DNA from: a virus
Reading direction: 5' to 3' (one strand)
IMG/VR virus record: IMGVR_UViG_3300028809_000029
Coordinates: 1-42,528 of that record
DNA length: 42,528 bases
The notes under the pieces were generated by a model. It saw only the letters and a list, made by a program, of their open reading frames with translations. It was not told the origin of the DNA and searched no databases. Position numbers and translations under genes: made by a program. Shown here piece by piece: positions 23,249 through 30,734 of this stretch. Position 1 is the first letter of the stretch. The number at the start of each line of letters is the position of its first letter.

Positions 23249-23596
23249 ATGTATCAGGCCACACTTTCACCCGTTTCAAACCGGGCCGATTGGTCCATGT
23301 CGTTCGAGATCGTCAATGACGATACGGACGAGACGATTACCGATCTCACGGGCGTTTCCGTCACAATCGAGGTTCGCGAAAGCCGCTGTTATTCCCCCAG
23401 GCTGACGGCCAGCACCGCCAACGGCAAGATCGTCGATCTGGGCAATGGCGTCCTTGAGATGCAATTCACCCGATCGGACATGACCGGGCTTTGCGCCGGC
23501 ACCTATGAAATCGGCGTGACGATCGAGCGCGACGACTACACCTCTCAATACCTGATCGGCACACTGCCTGTCCTAAATGGGATCGTTTCACGATGA
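23249..23596 (+). CDS. Small beta-sandwich tail protein
   Basis: The product is 115 residues and predicted to be entirely beta (ADWSMSFEIVNDDTDETI, GVSVTIEVRES, GTYEIGVTIERDD). It is suited to an Ig-like or adaptor domain linking fibres to the tail. It overlaps the next fibre gene by 4 bases. Genes of this kind regularly pair with the following fibre type in rhizobial prophages. No direct function is known. Confidence 0.65.
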   Translation: MYQATLSPVSNRADWSMSFEIVNDDTDETITDLTGVSVTIEVRESRCYSPRLTASTANGKIVDLGNGVLEMQFTRSDMTGLCAGTYEIGVTIERDDYTSQYLIGTLPVLNGIVSR

Positions 23597-24840
23597 CCAA
23601 TCTTCGACTTCGCGTCCTCCCCCGCTATCCGGCCCGTATCACCGGCACGGGCGGCATCACTGTCGAAAGAGAGGATGTTGACCTTATCGTCAGCCCCGAT
23701 TTCGGCCAGTTAGCCATTGTCGAGGCCGTGCCCGACGAGAACGAGACGTTTTTCCAGGCATGGACACGGGACGTTGATACTTACAGTATCATTCCGTTCT
23801 CTGCCGTTGTTGATGCGGCGGCAGCAATCATTGGTGGCGACATCCAGCCCTTGAGCCCCGCTCTCACCTCCATTGCGGGGCTGACGACTTCCGCCAACAA
23901 GATGATCTATACGACCGCCTCGAATACATACGCGGTCGCGGACCTGTCGCCGTATGCTCGCACGTTGCTGGACGACGCGACTGCCGGCGATGCACTGACA
24001 ACCTTGGGCGTCTCGCCCTTCATCCAGACCCTACTTGACGATGCGAATGCTGCTGCGGCGCGCGCCACGCTCGGCATTACCGATGCGACGGGGGATGCCA
24101 TCAACACCGCCGCGGCTCTAACCGGCGCCAACCTCGCAGATGGCGACAAGTGGGGCGTCTATGACATCTCGGCCGCCGGCCTGAGAAGCATGACGACCTC
24201 GGAAGTCGTCTTGGGTTTATTCAAGACCTCCCGCACGATCTCGAACGCGCAGTTCGCATCCGCTACGTTCAAGCTGTTCAACGCAGCCGGTACGCCTCGC
24301 GCCGCGCTGTTCGACAATACCGCCATGACCGCCGATCGGACCCTGACGCTCCAGGACCGATCTATGACGGTTGGCATGGTCCAACTTTCGACAGGCACTA
24401 TCCCGACGACCGCAGCCGTTGATTTCGCTATCCCATCTGGGGCGCGGCGTCTGACCCTGGTTCTGTCGGCATTCAGCACAAGCGGTTCATCCGCCCCCAT
24501 CATCCAACTTAAGACGGGAGGCGCGGCGGAAACATCCGGCTATGTCGGCGGTATCTTTATCTACACTACCAGCGGGGCGAGCGGAAACTTTTCCGTTGGC
24601 TTTTCTCTTACCACTGGCGGCGCGGCGGCCAGTGTCTATCACATGGTTATCGATATCATTCTTCAGGACGGCAATACGTGGGAGGCCCGCATTAATGGGG
24701 GATTCAGCAATGCGGCAGGGGCTATCTTAGGAGTTGGCACAAAGACATTGGCGGGCGTCCTAGATGGAATTCGCCTGACGACGGTCGGCGGAACAGAAGT
24801 CCCCGATGCAGGGATCTACTCACTCTATGCGGAGTATTAA
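23593..24840 (+). CDS. Tail fibre protein
   Basis: The 415-residue protein has an N-terminal anchor (RLRVLPRYPARITGTGGITV). Helical repeats at about 110-165 (YARTLLDDATAGDALTTLGV, FIQTLLDDANAAAARATLGI) are typical of fibre shafts. The C-terminal beta part is rich in Gly, Thr and Ser (LTTGGAAASVYHMVIDIIL) and probably contacts the receptor. The adjacent small gene at 24843 looks like its assembly factor. Confidence 0.75.
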   Translation: MTNLRLRVLPRYPARITGTGGITVEREDVDLIVSPDFGQLAIVEAVPDENETFFQAWTRDVDTYSIIPFSAVVDAAAAIIGGDIQPLSPALTSIAGLTTSANKMIYTTASNTYAVADLSPYARTLLDDATAGDALTTLGVSPFIQTLLDDANAAAARATLGITDATGDAINTAAALTGANLADGDKWGVYDISAAGLRSMTTSEVVLGLFKTSRTISNAQFASATFKLFNAAGTPRAALFDNTAMTADRTLTLQDRSMTVGMVQLSTGTIPTTAAVDFAIPSGARRLTLVLSAFSTSGSSAPIIQLKTGGAAETSGYVGGIFIYTTSGASGNFSVGFSLTTGGAAASVYHMVIDIILQDGNTWEARINGGFSNAAGAILGVGTKTLAGVLDGIRLTTVGGTEVPDAGIYSLYAEY

Positions 24841-24842
24841 GA

Positions 24843-25187
24843 ATGGCGCGCGTTGCTAAAATTGCCATAGACGGCAAGTCCACATACCGCGAAGAAACGC
24901 TGCCGGATCTCACCCCGGAGCCCACGCTGCAGGACTACCAATCCGCAGTTCAGGGCGTAATCGACGCCGCCGCCATATCGCGTAGATATGCAGACGGTAA
25001 ATCGATGGATGGCTACGTCACTTCAACAGTTCCCTCATGGGCTAGTGAGGCGCAGGCCTTCGTTGCGTGGCGCGATGCTGTCTGGCAGTACGCCTATTCC
25101 GAGCTTTCCAAGGTTGAGGCGAAGAAGCGAAAGCAGCCAAGTGTTGCAGATTTCCTGCTTGAGTTGCCGGAAATTGTCTGGCCGTGA
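24843..25187 (+). CDS. Tail fibre assembly-like protein
   Basis: The product is 114 residues. It follows the fibre gene by two bases, as tail-fibre chaperones do. The middle (YADGKSMDGYVTSTVPSWAS, EAQAFVAWRDAVWQYAYSEL) resembles the C-terminal helix pattern of phage fibre assembly proteins and of small fibre-linked proteins in rhizobial phages (WRDAVW, P-x-ELPxxxWP end). Family assignment is approximate. Confidence 0.6.
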   Translation: MARVAKIAIDGKSTYREETLPDLTPEPTLQDYQSAVQGVIDAAAISRRYADGKSMDGYVTSTVPSWASEAQAFVAWRDAVWQYAYSELSKVEAKKRKQPSVADFLLELPEIVWP

Positions 25188-25257
25188 ATGAGCTATTGGC
25201 GTGAGTCCACGAATATGCAAGAACGCCCCTTTAGGTTGAAAATTTGGACTGGGGTCT

Positions 25258-25905
25258 ATGCGCGTACTTCCGTGGTTTACTGACGATACTGTAACTTTCC
25301 TGATCAATTTCATCGACGGCTTCAAGAAGGAACACGGAAGATTTCCGGCAGTTCTTGAGTTCGGAATGGGTTCAAGCTCGCTTTATTTCGGGAACCGGTC
25401 CTCGGAGCTTGTCAGCTTCGAGCATGACGCCGATTGGTTCGCCAAGACGACGGCAATCATGGACCTGCAAGGATGGGATCACGAGTCCCATCTGTTCGAG
25501 CGCCCCTATTCGGTGAAGATTGCCGAGATCGTCGGGGACAGGAAATTTGACCTCATCCTCATCGACGGCCGGGACCGGGTAGCCTGCCTATCGGAACTGA
25601 TCCGCATCGATGCCTTGCGTGAGGACGGCGTGTTCGTCATCGACAACACGGAACGGATGTTCGACCGGGAGAAGGAATACGGGCCGATGCTCGATATTCT
25701 CCGTCCTGACTACAAGGTCGTCCACTTCGAGCAGAACGGCCGGGATCGCACAGGCTGGCATTCAGGACACAGGTGGCTGTCTACGGTTGCCTGGAGACGG
25801 GATGGCCGGCAGTATCGCAAGAACGGAACCTCGACGGATTCCCTGCATGGCCTCCGTGGGCTTCCCAAGCGGCTGAAGCGCTCCATCGCAAGACGGCTGA
25901 AGTAA
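25258..25905 (+). CDS. Class I SAM-dependent methyltransferase in the tail module
   Basis: This 215-residue protein has the Rossmann methyltransferase signature. AVLEFGMGSSSLYFG (31-45) is motif I, LVSFEHD (51-57) gives the acidic residue binding the ribose, DLILIDGRDR (about 98-107) is motif IV, and VFVIDNTER follows. No DNA-methyltransferase NPPY or PC motif is present, so a small molecule, sugar or protein is the likely substrate. Similar enzymes modify surface polysaccharide. Next to fibre genes it might alter the receptor or the fibre. The C-terminus is basic. A terminator follows. Confidence 0.7.
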   Translation: MRVLPWFTDDTVTFLINFIDGFKKEHGRFPAVLEFGMGSSSLYFGNRSSELVSFEHDADWFAKTTAIMDLQGWDHESHLFERPYSVKIAEIVGDRKFDLILIDGRDRVACLSELIRIDALREDGVFVIDNTERMFDREKEYGPMLDILRPDYKVVHFEQNGRDRTGWHSGHRWLSTVAWRRDGRQYRKNGTSTDSLHGLRGLPKRLKRSIARRLK

Positions 25906-25935
25906 GCCACCCAAACGCATCACTGACCACATGAG

Positions 25936-25955
25936 CCCCGCTTCGGCGGGGTTTT
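25936..25955 (+). terminator. Intrinsic terminator after the methyltransferase gene
   Basis: CCCCGC (25936-25941), loop TTCG, GCGGGG (25946-25951), then TTTT. The UUCG tetraloop and GC-only stem make this a strong terminator separating tail and lysis genes. Confidence 0.88.
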
Positions 25956-25979
25956 CGCTGTTCTGTATAAAGGACCACC

Positions 25980-26480
25980 ATGTTCTGGACAATCTTTCGG
26001 CTCGCACCTTTGTCGGTCGCGATCTTCCTCCCGCTTGCCGTCCTGCTTTGGCTGGCGACCTTGCTCGCGTTCATCTTATCGCCGTTCATTGCCGCCATCT
26101 CTATCGCCACAGGTAAGAACATTGTCGGCGGCCCGCTGTCCTACCTCACAACCCACAACGCCACGCTTGACGGCGGTATCGACCAGGGCGTGATCGGGTA
26201 CGAACCAAACCTGAGCGGCTGGCGTCTGTGGTGGCAGCGCACATGCTGGGTTTGTCGCAACCCGGCCTACAAGTTCGCGGCCCTCGTGCTCGGCTTTCCG
26301 ACTGAGGGTTCCAAAGTTGTGTTCGAGGCCGGCAGCAAGGACAAGCCTTATTCCTACTGGTCCGTCGTCCAGGCGGCGAACGGCCGTCGATATTTCGGCT
26401 ACCGCGGCGGCGGCACGTGGATTGGCTGGAATTACCGGCCCTATGGCGGCTGGCATCAGCTTCAGGCCAAGCCTTTCTGA
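25980..26480 (+). CDS. Conserved membrane protein before the lysis genes
   Basis: The product is 166 residues. The N-terminal 45 hold two closely spaced hydrophobic segments (LSVAIFLPLAVLLWLATLLA, FILSPFIAAISIA). The remaining part is soluble, with CWVCRNPAYKFA and a Trp/Gly-rich C-terminus (YFGYRGGGTWIGWNYRPYGG). Proteins of this build (DUF7338-like) are frequent just upstream of holin and endolysin genes in phages. Function unknown, perhaps membrane-related in lysis. Confidence 0.65.
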   Translation: MFWTIFRLAPLSVAIFLPLAVLLWLATLLAFILSPFIAAISIATGKNIVGGPLSYLTTHNATLDGGIDQGVIGYEPNLSGWRLWWQRTCWVCRNPAYKFAALVLGFPTEGSKVVFEAGSKDKPYSYWSVVQAANGRRYFGYRGGGTWIGWNYRPYGGWHQLQAKPF

Positions 26481-26502
26481 TCTAACCAACAAGGACATAC
26501 TC

Positions 26503-26733
26503 ATGAAGCTCGTAACGGACTGGCGCCGGGTGCTTAAGCGCGCCTGGTCGATCCGGCTGATGATCCTTGCCGGCATCCTGTCCGGCCTAGAGGTCATCTT
26601 CTCCCTTCCAGATATAGCCGATCGCCTCGACTGGCCGCAAGGCATCTTTGCAGCGCTGTCCGGCCTCACCACCGCGGCGGCCTTTGTCGCTCGCCTTGTC
26701 GCTCAAACCGGAGTTTCCGATGCAGAAAAGTAA
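26503..26733 (+). CDS. Putative holin
   Basis: This 76-residue protein carries two membrane segments (RLMILAGILSGLEVIFSL at about 18-35 and IFAALSGLTTAAAFVARLVA at about 48-67). It has a basic N-terminus and lies directly upstream of, and overlapping, the endolysin gene by 14 bases. This is the DUF7940-like holin pattern of rhizobial phages. It would depolarise the membrane and so time lysis. Confidence 0.75.
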   Translation: MKLVTDWRRVLKRAWSIRLMILAGILSGLEVIFSLPDIADRLDWPQGIFAALSGLTTAAAFVARLVAQTGVSDAEK

Positions 26734-27193
26734 TCGCCTGAAGAAAGGCGGCGCTGTTGCTGCTATGACAGTGGCGCTGGTCGGCGGCTTCGAAGGCCTG
26801 CGCCAGAACGCCTATCCAGATCCGGCCACCAAAGGCCCCCCGTGGACCGTCTGTTACGGAGAGACCAAAGGCGTCCAACCCGGTGATCACTATTCCGTCG
26901 CTCAATGCAAGGCCATGCTGGAGGATTCGCTTCAGGAATACGCGGCCGGCATCGAGCGCTGCGTCACGGTTCAACTGCCTGACAAGCGGTATGTGGCCCT
27001 CATCTCCTTCGCCTATAACGTCGGCACGAAAGCGGCCTGCAACTCCAGCGTCGTGAAGCTGATCAACGCTGGTGCGACCAAACAAGGCTGCGATGCCCTG
27101 CTCAAGTGGGACCGCGCGGCTGGAGTTCGGTTTCCTGGCTTGACGAGGAGAAGGGTTAAAGAGAGAGAGTTTTGCCTCGACGGAATAGGGTAG
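26720..27193 (+). CDS. SAR-type endolysin, GH24 lysozyme
   Basis: The 157-residue protein cleaves peptidoglycan. The N-terminus (KKGGAVAAMTVALVGG) is a weakly hydrophobic, Ala/Gly-rich signal-arrest-release segment, so secretion needs no holin pore. The catalytic Glu25 (GFEGLR) is followed eight residues later by Asp34, and WTVCYGET carries the Thr/Cys of the GH24 site. An insertion of about three residues (PATKGPP) lengthens the D-to-T loop compared with P21-type enzymes. Cys residues (C45 and others) may take part in disulfide switching. Its last 38 bases overlap an HNH gene on the other strand. Confidence 0.88.
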   Translation: MQKSNRLKKGGAVAAMTVALVGGFEGLRQNAYPDPATKGPPWTVCYGETKGVQPGDHYSVAQCKAMLEDSLQEYAAGIERCVTVQLPDKRYVALISFAYNVGTKAACNSSVVKLINAGATKQGCDALLKWDRAAGVRFPGLTRRRVKEREFCLDGIG

Positions 27194-27737
27194 GTTTCTC
27201 CGCCCACCTGTCCTCCGGCCAGCCGCTCCTTATCCTGTACTTTAGCGTCGTCCATGTCAGTCCGAGCTTTCTAGCTAATCCTCCAAGGTGATACGTTTCC
27301 CCCCGGTAGAGGACGATCACGTTGTTTTTCAGGTGAGAAGATTGCTGCCGAGGCGTTGCCCACACGCAGTTCTCCTTCGAATACCCAAGAGCGCCGTTGG
27401 TTCTATCAAGAGTCGTGCCTGCGGGCCTCTCCCCCATGTCGGACAGAAAGTTCTCAAAAGAATTCCACTCATCACACACAGTGATGCCGACTGCCCCATA
27501 CCGCGCATATTTTTTGGCGGCCTGATTTGTGCATCTCTGCAGCATCATGGCCCACGAATTGTACGTCTTGCTTTGACCCGTCTTCGTAGTGTGCCCGTGC
27601 TTTCTGCTCGTTGTCTTGGCGTTGCAAGATCGCGAGCAGAACCGCCCCCTACCGCGAGCAATCTGCGGCTCCGTCGCCTTAAAAGGCAGCCCGCAAGTCT
27701 GACAATGCACATCAATTCTAGGGATCCTGGCAGCCAT
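27156..27737 (-). CDS. HNH endonuclease inside the lysis cassette (first)
   Basis: The product is 193 residues from ATG 27737, which has GGAGGG upstream. It has an N-terminal Cys-pair zinc motif (CQTCGLPF and CSRSC, about 12-38). The HNH core pattern of phage homing enzymes follows: YNSWAMMLQRC, YGAVGITVCDEW, FLSDMGERP, LDRTNGALGYSKENCVWATP. A C-terminal DNA-binding tail includes GLARKLGLTWTTLKYRIRSG. It lies on the opposite strand between endolysin and spanin genes and overlaps the endolysin 3' end by 38 bases. It is probably a selfish homing gene. Confidence 0.85.
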   Translation of the reverse strand: MAARIPRIDVHCQTCGLPFKATEPQIARGRGRFCSRSCNAKTTSRKHGHTTKTGQSKTYNSWAMMLQRCTNQAAKKYARYGAVGITVCDEWNSFENFLSDMGERPAGTTLDRTNGALGYSKENCVWATPRQQSSHLKNNVIVLYRGETYHLGGLARKLGLTWTTLKYRIRSGWPEDRWAEKPTLFRRGKTLSL

Positions 27738-27819
27738 CAAACCCTCCAATCTTTACAAGAGGTTATACCATGATTCGTGATGGAAATAAAGCTGCCGGCA
27801 AGATATTTCTGGAGGGAGC

Positions 27820-28164
27820 ATGATCCTTTCCCTCATCCCCGACGTGATCAAGCTGCCGATCGCCGTGGCTCTTGGCGCGGCTATTGCCTTCTACCCGGCT
27901 AAGTGGATCGGCGCGGCTGGAGAGAGGCAGGTTGTCGCTACCGAAGCCCTCAAAACCTCCGTTACCGTCCTTCGTGAAAGGAACACGATCAATGAAGAAG
28001 TCACCGCTTCTGATGTTGGGGCTCTGTGCGCTGCTCTCGGCCTGTCAGACGACGAAACCACAGAGTGTATGCGACGGTTGGATGAAGCTCCGGGCGAAGC
28101 CGGACACAGCGGTATTCCTCATCCAGAAGGATCGATCGCTTGCGAACGGGATCGCCAGCCATAA
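27820..28164 (+). CDS. Inner-membrane spanin (Rz-like)
   Basis: This 114-residue protein has an N-terminal membrane anchor (IKLPIAVALGAAIAFYPA) and a helical periplasmic part, ending in an acidic, less ordered tail. A lipoprotein gene is embedded in another frame in its 3' half, as in Rz/Rz1 pairs. Together they would bridge inner and outer membranes and fuse them in the last step of lysis. GGAGGGAGC precedes the ATG. Confidence 0.75.
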   Translation: MILSLIPDVIKLPIAVALGAAIAFYPAKWIGAAGERQVVATEALKTSVTVLRERNTINEEVTASDVGALCAALGLSDDETTECMRRLDEAPGEAGHSGIPHPEGSIACERDRQP

Positions 28165-28198
28165 CATCTTCGGGAAGAGCAAGGGATGCTGGGGTTAA
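27992..28198 (+). CDS. Outer-membrane spanin lipoprotein (Rz1-like)
   Basis: The product is 68 residues with a clear lipoprotein signal: MKKSPLLMLGLCALLSAC, lipobox LSAC with Cys18. The mature part (TTKPQSVCDGWMKLRAKP, then HNIFGKSKGCW) is typical of Rz1-like o-spanins in rhizobial phages. It starts inside the Rz-like gene in the +1 frame with GTGAAAGGA upstream and runs 34 bases past its end. Its stop overlaps the end of an opposite-strand HNH gene by 4 bases. Confidence 0.8.
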   Translation: MKKSPLLMLGLCALLSACQTTKPQSVCDGWMKLRAKPDTAVFLIQKDRSLANGIASHNIFGKSKGCWG

Positions 28199-28764
28199 AG
28201 GTCCGGCCAGAAGCGGCCGGTTCGAAGACCGGCGATGTGGCCTCTAGAAACTCCAAACATCTCGGCAAGTTCTCGCTGTTTCTTGTCTGAGCAAGCCCGA
28301 ATGAAGACCACATCGGCAGATGTAAGTTTGGCAGCCCCGCAACGCTCGCCCCTGTTGGACCTCCCGTGCATGAGCTTGTCTGCTTCATTCTGAGATTGGG
28401 TTTTCCACGAAAGATGACCTGGATTGCAGCAAGATCGCACTCCGCATGAATGAGCCGCTTGATGCCTCTTTGAGGGGGCCGCGCCTTTCGAAAGCGCGCA
28501 CATAAACCGATGCGCGTGCGTTTTCTTCCCGCCAACACTTATGGGCGCATAGCCTGTGTCGTCTGTCTGGAACGGGAATATGAGACAGTCGTCGCCGCAG
28601 TGCTGGCTATTCGATTTCAGCCATTCCAGCCGGTCACTTCCCCATGGCTCCCTAGTTGGGTCTCCATGGCGCATCATTCTCTGGTAGTGGACACCGCACA
28701 TGCCTTTACGGCCGCCGTTTACTCGATCCACAGTGGCAGAACATCCTTCAACTGAGCAAATCAT
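28195..28764 (-). CDS. HNH endonuclease flanking the lysis cassette (second)
   Basis: The 189-residue product starts at ATG 28764 (AAAGGATGG upstream). An N-terminal zinc knuckle (CSVEGCSATV, GMCGVHYQRMM RHG) leads to an HNH core (KTHAHRFMCALSKG, AAHSCGVRSCCNPGHLSW, NEADKLMHGR). The end is a sigma-like helix-turn-helix (AKLTSADVVFIRACSDKKQR, LAEMFGVSRGHIAGL). This layout is that of phage HNH homing endonucleases with a DNA-reading tail. It lies opposite to the late genes and ends 4 bases into the Rz1-like gene. Confidence 0.85.
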   Translation of the reverse strand: MICSVEGCSATVDRVNGGRKGMCGVHYQRMMRHGDPTREPWGSDRLEWLKSNSQHCGDDCLIFPFQTDDTGYAPISVGGKKTHAHRFMCALSKGAAPSKRHQAAHSCGVRSCCNPGHLSWKTQSQNEADKLMHGRSNRGERCGAAKLTSADVVFIRACSDKKQRELAEMFGVSRGHIAGLRTGRFWPDL

Positions 28765-28847
28765 ATCACCATCCTTTCTAGGGAGAATAGCAAAATGCGT
28801 GCACCATTTCATCAAATGACGCCAGATTTACACAGGAAATAGCATGC

Positions 28848-28883
28848 GAGCCAGAGCCTCGTTGTGACCCGAGGCACTGGCTC
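28848..28883. other. Long intergenic hairpin
   Basis: GAGCCAG (28848-28854), A, GCCTCG pairs with CGAGGC, A, CTGGCTC (28877-28883) around an 8-nt loop, 13 base pairs with one A-A mismatch. No U-tract follows on either strand. It lies upstream of both the HNH gene (leftward) and the small coiled-coil gene (rightward). It may be an RNA stability element or a protein-binding site. Confidence 0.5.
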
Positions 28884-28935
28884 TAACCACGAAACGATCT
28901 TACCAGGGATCGCCATGGCTTCGCATACGTTATGC

Positions 28936-28964
28936 TTGACAGGTTCCCGAAAGATTAATTGCAA
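28936..28964 (+). promoter_or_regulatory. Weak promoter candidate
   Basis: TTGACA at 28936-28941, preceded by C as in the alphaproteobacterial CTTGAC box, is a consensus -35. The only -10-like sequence, TAATTG (28956-28961), is at a short spacing of 14. It would serve the gene at 28988. Confidence 0.3.
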
Positions 28965-28987
28965 ATGCCAACGGGGATCAATTGCTG

Positions 28988-29218
28988 ATGGAAATGCTGA
29001 AGGAATATTGGGGGCTCATCGTAGCAGGAGTTACGCTCGTGATATGGTCTATTCGATTAGAGGCGAAAGCCAATGAGAACTCAAAGGAAATCCGCAGGAT
29101 ATGGAACCAGAGAGCCGAGGATCTTGCCGCGCACAGGGAAGCTCGTGAAGCTACGAACTCTTTGCTAACAGAGTTGCGAAATGACGTGAAGACATTGCTG
29201 GGGCGCGTCCGGCATTAG
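28988..29218 (+). CDS. Small membrane-anchored coiled-coil protein
   Basis: The product is 76 residues. Residues 6-22 (EYWGLIVAGVTLVIWSIRLE) make one membrane segment; the remainder is a charged coiled coil (NENSKEIRRIWNQRAEDL, HREAREATNSLLTELRNDVK). The build resembles small haemolysin XhlA-like or holin-associated proteins. It is the last rightward late gene, and its stop overlaps the end of a leftward 27-residue gene. TTG 28982 is an alternative start. Confidence 0.6.
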   Translation: MEMLKEYWGLIVAGVTLVIWSIRLEAKANENSKEIRRIWNQRAEDLAAHREAREATNSLLTELRNDVKTLLGRVRH

Positions 29219-29298
29219 AGCCATCCGAACAGGTACGCAATACCCACCCCTGCAATCATAAGCAGGGCTATGGAGAGCTGGAGGGATACTCGGGTCAT
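29215..29298 (-). CDS. 27-residue membrane peptide
   Basis: The start (ATGA) overlaps the stop of the upstream leftward gene by 4 bases, indicating translational coupling. The sequence is basic, then wholly hydrophobic (LQLSIALLMIAGVGIAYLFG). It is the last gene of the accessory leftward cluster. A single-pass membrane peptide of this size could be a small regulator, toxin or exclusion factor, but nothing further can be read from it. Confidence 0.5.
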   Translation of the reverse strand: MTRVSLQLSIALLMIAGVGIAYLFGWL

Positions 29299-29543
29299 TT
29301 GAACCCCGGGTTTATCCACTCGATCAGCCGCAGAACTCGCTCGGAAGGAACGTTTTTCGACCATCTCCAATACTGCCACCACCTCGGCCTGGAATATCCC
29401 AAGCTGACCAGGGCCTCTGCGAACTCTCCCTCTCCCTGCGCCTTGTCGACATAAGGTCCCAGGGACACCCTCGTCTCGGAGTTTGGAGAATCCTTCCAGA
29501 CAAGCCCAAATCTATACCATATGGATCCGGATGTGTCGCTCAT
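29295..29543 (-). CDS. Small Trp-rich hypothetical protein
   Basis: This 82-residue protein is rich in Trp and Tyr (SIWYRFGLVWKD, RPRWWQYWRWSKNVPSERVL). It belongs to the leftward cluster 30940-29215 and overlaps the 27-residue gene downstream. No family recognised. Confidence 0.55.
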   Translation of the reverse strand: MSDTSGSIWYRFGLVWKDSPNSETRVSLGPYVDKAQGEGEFAEALVSLGYSRPRWWQYWRWSKNVPSERVLRLIEWINPGFK

Positions 29544-29546
29544 GTC

Positions 29547-29882
29547 CTACTCCTTCAGAGCCGCGTCGATCGCGCTATTCCACAGCGAAAGCCAAGCGCC
29601 GGAATCGCCGTAGAACTCCCTGCGGCCAGCAATCTCGTCTGCTTCGGTGCGAGGCTCAAGAACGGCATAGACGAGATTGGCGTTTCGCATGGCCTCGATC
29701 GCGAATCCTGCCGCATGCTCATGCTCTTTCCAATGCGCTTCAATATATTTGCGCATGAAGTCATGATCCGGGTCCCATCCGAATTCATCGGTAGCGCGGC
29801 TCCGGGACGGACCGGTTATTTTCCCGCCGTGGCTGCAGGCAATCGCCCGCGCCACTTCCTCGATCTTGCTCATCTCACCCAT
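29547..29882 (-). CDS. Hypothetical early-type phage protein
   Basis: The product is 111 residues. It begins KIEEVARAIACSHG, as do many small phage proteins with an EEVARAI- start. It has a central H-rich helix (HWKEHEHAAGFAIEAMR) and a C-terminal SLWNSAIDAALKE. The start overlaps the preceding gene by 8 bases. No function known. Confidence 0.6.
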   Translation of the reverse strand: MGEMSKIEEVARAIACSHGGKITGPSRSRATDEFGWDPDHDFMRKYIEAHWKEHEHAAGFAIEAMRNANLVYAVLEPRTEADEIAGRREFYGDSGAWLSLWNSAIDAALKE

Positions 29883-30123
29883 CCGTATTCCCTTCCTCTA
29901 GCTTGGGTAGATCCGGTATTGCCATAAAATGCGTCGGCTCATCACCCTCGACCTGAGCCCACTGCGAGCGCTCGTTGGTCCCGGAATAATACCAGCGTTT
30001 GACCTCTGGATAAAACTTCCCGAACCGGATCCACTTCTTTTCGGAATGCGCGCAAAGGCAGTGATAGGCGAGAGCCCATTTCGTCCCGTATGGATATTCG
30101 GAGATGGGTTGCCACTCGCTCAT
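29875..30123 (-). CDS. DUF551-like small phage protein
   Basis: This 82-residue protein opens with WQPISEYPYGTKWALAYH and contains KRWYYSG and PTHFMAIPDLP near the end. This matches the DUF551-type pattern (W.PIsE.P....V........PTHWmpLP) seen in phage early regions. The function of that family is not known. It lies one base downstream of the previous gene's stop. Confidence 0.7.
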   Translation of the reverse strand: MSEWQPISEYPYGTKWALAYHCLCAHSEKKWIRFGKFYPEVKRWYYSGTNERSQWAQVEGDEPTHFMAIPDLPKLEEGNTDG

Positions 30124-30124
30124 T

Positions 30125-30367
30125 CTATTCTCCTATAAGGCCCTCCGAAGAGGGGAGAGTTACGGCTCTCGAAGGGACGGTCACTACACAATCAGCCCGT
30201 TTCAAAAGCTCTTCGGCCTCGGCCATATAGCCGAGGTAGGTCCCATGCATTTCTTCAAATTCCTCGTTCACCTTGGCGATCTTGAATTCTGCAAGTTTCC
30301 CGTCTATCGACGCCCACGCTCGGGCGAAGCGTTCGATTATCTCGGGAGTGAATTGGACGTTACTCAT
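30125..30367 (-). CDS. Small helical hypothetical protein
   Basis: An 80-residue protein, mainly helical in its first 60 residues (PEIIERFARAWASIDG, EEFEEMHGTYLGYMAEAEEL). No domain recognised. It overlaps the upstream gene by 8 bases within the leftward cluster. Confidence 0.6.
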   Translation of the reverse strand: MSNVQFTPEIIERFARAWASIDGKLAEFKIAKVNEEFEEMHGTYLGYMAEAEELLKRADCVVTVPSRAVTLPSSEGLIGE

Positions 30368-30734
30368 CCTTCGCCCCTTCCTTCATCAGGTCCGCAGCTT
30401 CCTGCCCCTGCTTATCAAGGGAGGCCAGATATCGGCGGCGGGTGTCCAATTCCGACCGCTTCGGGGCGTTTGCTTTTGCCTTTTGACGTAACTCAAGCCG
30501 CTCACCTTGTTCGGGCCACCTGATGATTTCCGGTGGAAAGAACCAGCCAAGCCAAAAGGTCGTCTCGTCCTCATCGGTTTCCGCTTCGTCTTCCATGTTG
30601 TACCAGCGGAACACGCCATCAAGGCCCTCGGCAAATCGGACTGCCTCGACGCCGCCGGCATCTATGTTGACCACGATGATGACCGTCCCGTCTTTCGGGG
30701 CGTAGGACATCGGCATAAAGTGCGGCTTGTTCAT
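30360..30734 (-). CDS. Hypothetical protein with PKDGT-type N-terminus
   Basis: The product is 124 residues. The first 70 (MPMSYAPKDGTVIIVVNI, DETTFWLGWFFPPEIIRWPE) follow a frequent phage pattern in which a 'PKDGT..I' start is followed by an acidic loop and a W-rich end, related to DUF551-like proteins. The rest is a Lys/Arg/Glu-rich helix. It overlaps both neighbours by 4-8 bases. Confidence 0.62.
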   Translation of the reverse strand: MNKPHFMPMSYAPKDGTVIIVVNIDAGGVEAVRFAEGLDGVFRWYNMEDEAETDEDETTFWLGWFFPPEIIRWPEQGERLELRQKAKANAPKRSELDTRRRYLASLDKQGQEAADLMKEGAKDE

